Assembly (NCBI GenBank): GCA_946406115.1
Contig: OX291544.1
Coordinates: 35,295,521-35,359,520 of the forward strand
DNA: 64,000 nucleotides
Reading direction: 5' to 3'
Source of the DNA: Apoda limacodes
Lineage: Eukaryota; Arthropoda; Insecta; Lepidoptera; Limacodidae
Positions 60,861 to 64,000 of this stretch are shown in pieces. The position numbers were made by a program, and so were the translations under genes. The notes beneath the pieces were generated by a model, which was given only the letters and a program-made list of their open reading frames with translations, was not told where the DNA came from and did no database searches. The stretch's first letter is position 1; each line of letters opens with the position of its first letter.

Positions 60861-61750
60861 TTTTTAGTATGACAAAGTTTATTTTTTTGTTTCTGTTTCC
60901 ATAAAACATAGCACACACACAACAACACACTGAGTAGACATAGATTGCTTAATATTATCATTGTTTATGGTGGTATTATATAATTTGCCGAATTGGTCCT
61001 TTGCTGTCTAATAATTTAATTTAAATTATTACATGTCAAAGTATTGCACTGCTCAATACAAGCAGGATGTTTAGCCAAATACTTGGCTGTGGTATTAAAA
61101 TAAAAATAGGGGCATCGCTAACACTCTGGTACAATGGTGTGTGAGATAATATTTATGTCTTGTCCTTATATAATTATGTCTAAAAATACTGTTAGTATCT
61201 AACACATGAAAGTGATTGTTAATTTTTTTAGCGGATCGAAGGGCTTTTCGCGCCAAAATATATCAGTTGGTATCTGCAGTCATCTAACATCTGTAAGCCT
61301 TACCCCTTCTCTAAATTAATAAATGACAAATAAATTTCAAATTCTAATGAAAATTGCAAAGCAATAAGAGTACAAAAAAAAATTATAGGAAGAAAAAAAA
61401 ATCTAAGTACTTATTCTCGTCATTGAATTGTGCTCCCGGAGTTACCTGAGTTCTGAGAGAACTCAAGATAAGGTTGCAATTCAAATTAACAGTTCCTTTC
61501 ACTTTACTTCTTACAAACTTCCTACTTAATTCAAAATGATACGTATTTTATAAATTAGTCATGTGAGATGTGTTTTGCATTTTTGTGTAATTGTTTTTAG
61601 TGTTATTAATTATTAATTTATATTTATAATATAATAAAGAAAAGAAGAAGATTAAGCAACAGACATGATTTTCAACGTAAGATAAAAAACCTAACACTAA
61701 TTTCTAAAAGTAAGTTCCTGGATAGAAAACCTATGTTCCCTAACCAATTT
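60861..61750. other. Intronic DNA, no gene recognised
   Basis: AT-rich sequence with A/T runs. No gene or defined repeat is supported. Confidence 0.4.
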
Positions 61751-61751
61751 C

Positions 61752-63375
61752 TTTTTTATATACCTCTAAGGAGGCAATTAAGTACACGGTCCGCCTGATG
61801 GTAAGTTACGGTGGCCTATGGACGCTTGCAACACCAGAAGTATCACTCGCGCGTTGCCAACCCTTCGAAAATCCAATTACTTCTTTCTTGAAGAACTCCA
61901 TACTGTAGTCCTTAGTGAAAACCTTGGCAGAGAGCTCATTCCACAGCCCAAGCATTCGCGGGAGGAAGTTTCTCTGAAACAGCACTGTATAGGCGACCAT
62001 TTCGGTTCTAAAGTGTGAGAATGAATTCTCTGCCGATGGCGAGCGGTACGATGGTAGAAAGTAGCCGTGGGCATTATTTCGAACAATTCCTTAGAACACA
62101 TCCCATTGTACAAGCGGTAGAACACACACAGGGAGGCAAAGTCCTCAGACTTAAGGGTTCGATACGGCAAGTGAGTTTGCGATCGTCGACAATTCTCACA
62201 GCTCGTCGTTGCACCCGCCCAGAGATGGCAGCAGTACTCCATATGGGGCCGAACTGTGACTTATAAAGCAGCAACCTCTATTTTTTGGACCCCAGCTTTA
62301 CCTTATCTTGTAAATGATCTCAGAACTGAACATCGCTGGAGATGTCAACACCAGGGATTTCAATGCTCTTGGAGATGGAGAGGGTAGTGTTCTAGCGGTG
62401 AACGCGCAGACTTGTGTCTTTGTAGGGTTGAATTGGACCAAGTTTACCCGTCCTCAGTCAGAGACCTTGGACAGTGTGGTCTTGATTTGAGACACAAGTT
62501 CTCCGCGGTTTTCCTCCACAACGGAATGAGGGATGTTTGCGCGACCCGTGTTATAAGCGTCTCCAGTAGTGTCTTCTGCATAGCAATGTATGTTGTTGAT
62601 GTCCAACATGTCATTGATAGCAGTAGAAACAGCGTAGGAGACAGCAGAGCCTTGCAGGTGACCAGCATTAATGTCCATGCTATCAGAGCAACTACCGTCA
62701 ACTACGGTTGGTATGCGTCTGCTGGACAAAAAGTTAGCCACCCATTCGCACAAACCCTCGGGCGCTCCGTAAGATGGCAACTTCGATAGAAGACCCTGGT
62801 GCCAGACTCGATCGAACGCCTTCACTATGTGCCTTCACTGACTATCAATGGCTAGTGCCCATCGGTGTGAGAGATACACTAGAAGGTCACCAGTCGAGCG
62901 ACCGTGGCGAAAGCCATATTGACGGTCACTGACCAGGTCGTGTTCTTCTAGGTATCTTAGAAGCTGTGTGTTGATCACACGCTCCATCACCTTGGAGAGG
63001 AGAGAGGTAATACCGATAGGCCTGTAATTCGATGGATCTGACAGAAATTTCCTAGTATGGTAGGAAAGCGCGAAGAGTCGCGTGAGTACAGGACATAACT
63101 CAGGAGCACACTGCTTAAGCACCACTGCTGGTATACCATCTGGCCCACTCGACTTATGAACGTCTAGAGAAACGCTTATGGAGATTTCCGGCATGGTCTA
63201 ACCGCACCACAGTATAGTAGGTGGTACAGCGCCTTAATCGTTCATATTCGAGTTTGAGGCAAAGAGACTGCCCAGTAGATCTGCTTTCTCTTTAGCACTA
63301 TGAGCCAAGTCACCATCGGACTTTCGCAGTGGTGGTAACGACGACTGGCAAAAGTTCCTTTCGGCAGCTTTAGCA
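61752..63375 (-). mobile_element. LINE A copy 5, 5'-truncated
   Basis: Minus strand from tail (TATACCTCTAAGGAGGCAAT, GTCCGCCTGATGGTAAG, 61757-61806) upwards: FQRNFLPRMLGLWNELSAKV, YHRTARHRQRIHSHTLEP, SLCVFYRLYNGMCSKELFEI, MEYCCHLWAG (61877-62242), LDINNIHCYAEDTTGDAYNT (RT box changed to YAED, 62454-62825), KAFDRVWHQGLLSKLP, then RRIPTVVDGSCSD, RVINTQLLRYLEEHDLVSDR (62835-63194), and LAHSAKEKADLLGSLFASNS near 63250-63330. The endonuclease is missing. Several frame breaks. Confidence 0.88.
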
Positions 63376-63689
63376 ATCCATCCCATCCATCCTAGGCCAC
63401 CCATATCACCTCCCAGAGTCCTCAGACAATGAATGATCTTAAACATGTCACCAGCAATCCATCCTATCTGCATTACGCCCTCTAGTTAGTAAACTATGTG
63501 TATTTAAAGCATCGATCAAATTTCCAGATCATCTGATAGGTATCACACCGGGACACTGACATAGGACATTCATTCTCCTCCTAAACTAAAACTTATAACA
63601 CAATCATACTTCCGTGAGAGTCTGCAGACACCTTAGATTTCTAAGACATAAAATATTTTAATCTCACATATCAATCAGATCGCCATTTG
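63376..63689. other. Intronic DNA, no gene recognised
   Basis: Begins with short CATCC repeats. No coding similarity. Confidence 0.4.
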
Positions 63690-63762
63690 TATTTTTTTTT
63701 CTTTGTTCCTATTTTTTTTTGTTATATTATGTGCAATAAAGTGTATTATTATTATTATTATC
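63690..63762 (+). repeat. LINE-like 3' end with (ATT)n tail
   Basis: T-rich stretch then ATGTGCAATAAAGTGTATTA followed by ATTATTATTATT. A polyadenylation-like AATAAA followed by a trinucleotide tail is typical of CR1/L2/Jockey-type LINE ends. The rest of the element is not recognisable. 63763-64000 holds nothing else. Confidence 0.45.
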
Positions 63763-64000
63763 AATGTAGAAAGCAAATTTCAACTATAACTTATATTTCC
63801 TAGTCTGGCATTTGTTCGCGACGAACATTTTCAATTCTATAACCACGTAGAAAACAATTACACTGTTATGTAGGTAGATCTACTAACTATGTTTATAGAT
63901 TAGCAAAGGGCGTGGCTACGTCCCCGCCCGTATTAAATGTGAGAATAAACAGAGTGTACCTAACCATTGCGTTGTTCACTTGTCTACGTTCCTATACCAA

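Overview
This is a nuclear genomic window from an insect, most likely a moth or butterfly. The signs are AT-rich DNA, one host gene split by very long introns, and a dense mix of retroelements and short repeats of lepidopteran type (a 74-bp-LTR Mag-like gypsy, CR1/Jockey-type LINEs, tRNA-derived SINEs). No bacterial signature such as operons or ribosome binding sites is present.

Host gene. The only host gene I can support lies on the minus strand and runs through the whole window: the glycogen debranching enzyme gene (AGL family). Five exons, in transcription order, are at 59435-59572, 33711-33854, 32454-32522, 1984-2181 and 1787-1907. They join without gaps at conventional GT/AG sites, all in phase 2, and give about 223 residues of the 4-alpha-glucanotransferase domain, up to the [11 protein letters not shown] region that carries the nucleophile Asp. 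The introns between them are about 25.6 kb, 1.2 kb, 30.3 kb and 76 bp. The gene continues off both ends.

Intron contents. (1) 2.3-6.3 kb: a decayed errantivirus-type gypsy element (pol, RNase H, integrase, env remnant), then a 60-bp minisatellite. (2) 9.2-19.8 kb: a decayed Polinton/Maverick DNA element on the minus strand (protein-primed-type PolB, packaging ATPase, integrase, adenain-like protease, capsid-type protein), flanked by an inverted pair of hairpin repeats at about 8.4 and 23.5 kb. (3) 19.8-32 kb: several copies of one LINE family (called LINE A here), a second gypsy copy, a BEL/Pao fragment, and a LINE B with an intact 639-codon ORF nested in a LINE A. (4) 32.4-33.9 kb: two host exons around a BEL/Pao integrase remnant and a tRNA-like sequence. 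(5) 34-44 kb: LINE remnants, a 19-copy 37-bp satellite, a 42-bp minisatellite, a Mag-like gypsy, and LINE C with ORF1. (6) 44-59 kb: a nested stack (LINE D in LINE A; LINE E in another LINE D) next to a nearly complete BEL/Pao element. (7) 59-64 kb: the first host exon and more LINE A and LINE D pieces.

I see no complete autonomous element and no clearly new multi-gene system. The most interesting points are the AGL exon layout (four consecutive frame-neutral exons, with CA-repeat tracts directly after the donors of the long introns), three short palindromes inside transposon genes that look like template-switch scars, the Polinton with possible terminal repeats, and several very homogeneous minisatellites. 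LINE family letters are labels for this window only. Element borders are approximate unless a splice site or repeat unit fixes them.
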